13,599 nucleotides of DNA. Origin: a bacterium (GTDB lineage Bacteria; Zixibacteria; MSB-5A5; GN15; FEB-12). Shown in pieces: positions 11,596 through 13,599 of the stretch. The first letter of the stretch is position 1, and each line of letters starts with the position of its first letter. The stretch lies in NCBI GenBank assembly GCA_030629485.1, contig DAOVOW010000015.1:1-13599 (forward strand). The letters run 5' to 3'. The position numbers were made by a program, and so were the translations under genes. Below the pieces are notes generated by a model that was not told where the DNA came from, made no database searches, and saw only the letters and a list, made by a program, of their open reading frames with translations.

Positions 11596-13599
11596 ATGAG
11601 AAAGCTTGCGTCAGTAGAGGGACTCGGCGATTTCCGCCGCCGGGTTCTTGCAGAAAAGGATGTTGTATATGATCGGCCGACGCTGGTGGTATGTGCCGGG
11701 ACGGGAGGGCAGGCAAGCGGCGCCAACGATGTCATCAGGGTCATCAAACGATATGTTCTTTCCCGGAGCATGCAGGAGAAAGTCGCGCTCAGAATTACCG
11801 GTTGCCAGGGTTTCTGTGAGATGGACCCGTTCATCCTGATTGAACCCGGCAATCATTTATATCCCAAACTCAAGATGGAAGATGTCCCGAGAGTTATCGA
11901 GGCCGCTGTGGGCGGTTACGTAGATGAAGGTTTGATTTACAAGGAACCGCGTACAGAAAAACGTTATCACGATCAATTGGACATCCCGTTTTTCAAGAAG
12001 CAAACGCGCACTATTCTCGGTTATAACCAGAGTCTGGATCCAATAAGAATTCTCAGCTACATCGAACTGGGTGGATATGCAGCGGCGGAGAAAGTCCTGT
12101 CCAATCCCGATCCGGAGTGGATCATCCGAGAAGTTCAGAAAGCCGGCATAAGAGGCCGGGGCGGGGCGGGCTTCCCCACCGGCAAGAAATGGGAACTGGC
12201 GAGAGCTTCCGGCAACGGCCGGGGACAGAAATATGTTGTCTGCAACGCCGACGAAGGTGACCCGGGTGCTTACATGGATCGCAGTCTCCTTGAGGGTAAC
12301 CCACATGCCATCATCGAAGGAATGCTTATTGCGGGTATCGCTATCGGCGCTACCGAGGGCATAGTATACGTACGCAGCGAGTACCCGCTGGCTATCAAGC
12401 ACACTCTGATCGCTCTGCGTCAGGCGCGCGATGCCGGCCTTCTGGGAAAGAATATCCTCGGTACCGGCATCGATTTCGATATCGAGATCGTCCGCGGCGC
12501 CGGCGCTTTTGTTTGCGGTGAGGAAACGGCGCTGATCAGATCAATAGAAGGATTCATGGGAGAACCCCGTCAGCGACCGCCATATCCTATCGAGAAGGGT
12601 CTCTGGGGACATCCCACCTGCATCAACAACGTGGAAACACTGGCCAACATCCACGTGATCATCGACCACGGCGCCGAAGCATTCGCCAAGGTGGGGGTGC
12701 CGGGTAATACCGGAACAAAGATATTCTCATTGGTGGGGAAGATCAAGAACACCGGTCTTGTCGAAGTCCCGCTGGGTATGAAGCTCAGCGAGGTAGTATA
12801 CGACATCGGCGGCGGCCCGGTCGGCAATGCAAAGATCAAAGCGGTGCAGACAGGCGGACCGTCCGGTGGCTGCATCCCCGCCAATATGTTTGATATCCCC
12901 ATCGATTACGAAAGCCTTGCCAAGGTTGGATCGATGATGGGCTCCGGCGGCATGATTGTCGTAGACGACAATACCTGCATGGTTGACTTCGCCAAGTATT
13001 TCATGTCCTTTCTCAAAGACGAGTCGTGCGGCAAGTGTTTCACCTGTCGGAAGGGCACGCAGCGCATGCACGAGATCCTCGACGATATTTGCAAAGGCAA
13101 GGCAACCTTTGAGGATCTCGACCTGCTTGAGGAGTTGGCGCATGTCGTGAAGGATACCACCATGTGCGGCCTGGGACAGACGGCGTCCAACCCCGTTCTC
13201 AGCACCCTGCGATATTTTCGGGAAGAGTACGAGCGACACATCAGGGATAAAAGATGCGACGCCTTCGTCTGCAAGGAATTGGTGGGAGCACCCTGCCAGT
13301 CCGCTTGTCCGCTCGGCACCGAGGCGTGGCGCTACGTGGCCCACATCTCGCGCGGCGAATACAATGAAGCTTACACCGTCATCCGCGATGCGAATCCTTT
13401 CCCGTCCGTGTGCGGCCGGGTTTGCCATCACCCCTGCGAAGAAAGGTGTCGCGCCGGTACGAGTGGTGGCGACCCCATAGCTATTCGGTCGCTCAAGCGC
13501 TTCATTACCGACCGCGTCGATCCATCGCTATACAAACCGCATAGAGTGGCGTGGACTGATGGTGAGCCTCCCCAGATAGCGGTAATCGGCGCAGGTCCC
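11596..13599 (+). CDS. nuoF: NuoF-like NADH:FMN/iron-sulfur subunit fused to GltD-type flavoprotein (3' end beyond window)
   Basis: 668 codons are present and the frame is open at the right edge. Residues 1-125 are an N-terminal thioredoxin-like domain as in HydB, with Cys33 and C70QGFC74; the expected fourth ligand, the second Cys of CxGTGC, is Gly38. Residues about 150-550 are the NuoF core: FMN site GRGGAGFPTGKKW (187-199) and CNADEGDPGAY (216-226), NADH-binding region GAGAFVCGEETALI (301-314), and [4Fe-4S] ligands C478GKC481FTC484 plus Cys524. HydB proteins then carry ferredoxin domains. Here residues about 554-620 are instead the two-cluster domain of GltD/dihydropyrimidine dehydrogenase (Cys554, 559, 567, 571 and Cys606, 610, 614, 618), and the window ends at IAVIGAGP, the start of the FAD-binding fold. 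This suggests NADH electrons are shared between FMN and a second flavin, as in bifurcating or NAD(P)H-coupling enzymes; this is inference. An AGGAG site lies upstream of the ATG. Confidence 0.93.
   Translation, partial: MRKLASVEGLGDFRRRVLAEKDVVYDRPTLVVCAGTGGQASGANDVIRVIKRYVLSRSMQEKVALRITGCQGFCEMDPFILIEPGNHLYPKLKMEDVPRVIEAAVGGYVDEGLIYKEPRTEKRYHDQLDIPFFKKQTRTILGYNQSLDPIRILSYIELGGYAAAEKVLSNPDPEWIIREVQKAGIRGRGGAGFPTGKKWELARASGNGRGQKYVVCNADEGDPGAYMDRSLLEGNPHAIIEGMLIAGIAIGATEGIVYVRSEYPLAIKHTLIALRQARDAGLLGKNILGTGIDFDIEIVRGAGAFVCGEETALIRSIEGFMGEPRQRPPYPIEKGLWGHPTCINNVETLANIHVIIDHGAEAFAKVGVPGNTGTKIFSLVGKIKNTGLVEVPLGMKLSEVVYDIGGGPVGNAKIKAVQTGGPSGGCIPANMFDIPIDYESLAKVGSMMGSGGMIVVDDNTCMVDFAKYFMSFLKDESCGKCFTCRKGTQRMHEILDDICKGKATFEDLDLLEELAHVVKDTTMCGLGQTASNPVLSTLRYFREEYERHIRDKRCDAFVCKELVGAPCQSACPLGTEAWRYVAHISRGEYNEAYTVIRDANPFPSVCGRVCHHPCEERCRAGTSGGDPIAIRSLKRFITDRVDPSLYKPHRVAWTDGEPPQIAVIGAGP

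Noticed and set aside
11015..11716. Minus-strand open frame of 233 codons opposite the NuoE/NuoF-like genes
   Set aside because: Antisense to genes with intact cluster motifs; it has no coherent domain pattern.
12727..13431. Minus-strand open frame of 234 codons opposite the NuoF-GltD gene
   Set aside because: A mirror of a well-conserved coding frame; a His/Ala/Arg-rich shadow without motifs.
1..13599. tRNA, rRNA, insertion sequence or attachment site
   Set aside because: I saw no cloverleaf with a GTTCRA loop, no rRNA signature, no transposase motif and no terminal inverted repeats flanking a gene.

Overview
The window looks like a chromosomal piece of an uncultured, Gram-negative, probably anaerobic or fermentative bacterium. 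Supporting signs are Sec signal peptides, a probable outer-membrane protein, a sigma-54/NtrC-type regulatory circuit and NADH-linked flavin/iron-sulfur oxidoreductase genes. Base composition is balanced to mildly GC-rich. The long cysteine-rich Ig-like surface protein and the NuoF-GltD fusion would suit an FCB-type candidate phylum such as Zixibacteria, but that placement is inference only.

Layout. (1) Positions 1-3676, minus strand: one very large secreted repeat protein, with its 5' end and signal peptide inside the window and its 3' end beyond base 1. It has about 12 Ig-like repeats, including two exact 167-residue super-repeats. (2) 3677-4336: gene-free, with a good sigma-70-type promoter for the repeat protein and several hairpins. 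(3) 4337-6063, minus strand: a two-gene unit of unknown function, a small leaderless beta-rich protein followed by an exported protein with a coiled coil and a probable beta-barrel end. (4) 6064-6860: mostly non-coding, with a short relic resembling the start of a DNA methyltransferase and a strong promoter with an abutting palindrome. (5) 6861-9921, plus strand: an overlapping gene pair for a soluble GAF-GAF histidine kinase and an NtrC-family sigma-54 activator, closed by a strong terminator. (6) 9922-10395: a compact control region. (7) 10396-13599, plus strand: a small eight-cysteine protein, a NuoE-like subunit with a long cysteine-rich tail, and a NuoF-like subunit fused to a GltD-type module and cut by the window end.

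How it fits together. The most informative part is 9934-10152. After the kinase/regulator terminator come two inverted repeats of identical architecture (ATTG-N5-CAAT), centred 59 bp apart. They are followed by a near-consensus sigma-54 promoter (GGCAC-N5-TTGCT), which places the repeats at about -159 and -100 from the predicted start. That is the geometry expected for NtrC-family enhancers. The simplest reading is that the soluble kinase senses a cytoplasmic cue, phosphorylates the regulator, and the regulator switches on a flavin-based, possibly electron-bifurcating NADH oxidoreductase whose remaining subunits lie to the right of the window. The NuoF-like subunit departs from HydB-type proteins in two ways: the second cysteine of its N-terminal cluster motif is glycine, and it ends in a GltD-type module instead of ferredoxin domains. 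The regulatory link is inferred from sequence layout and is not demonstrated.
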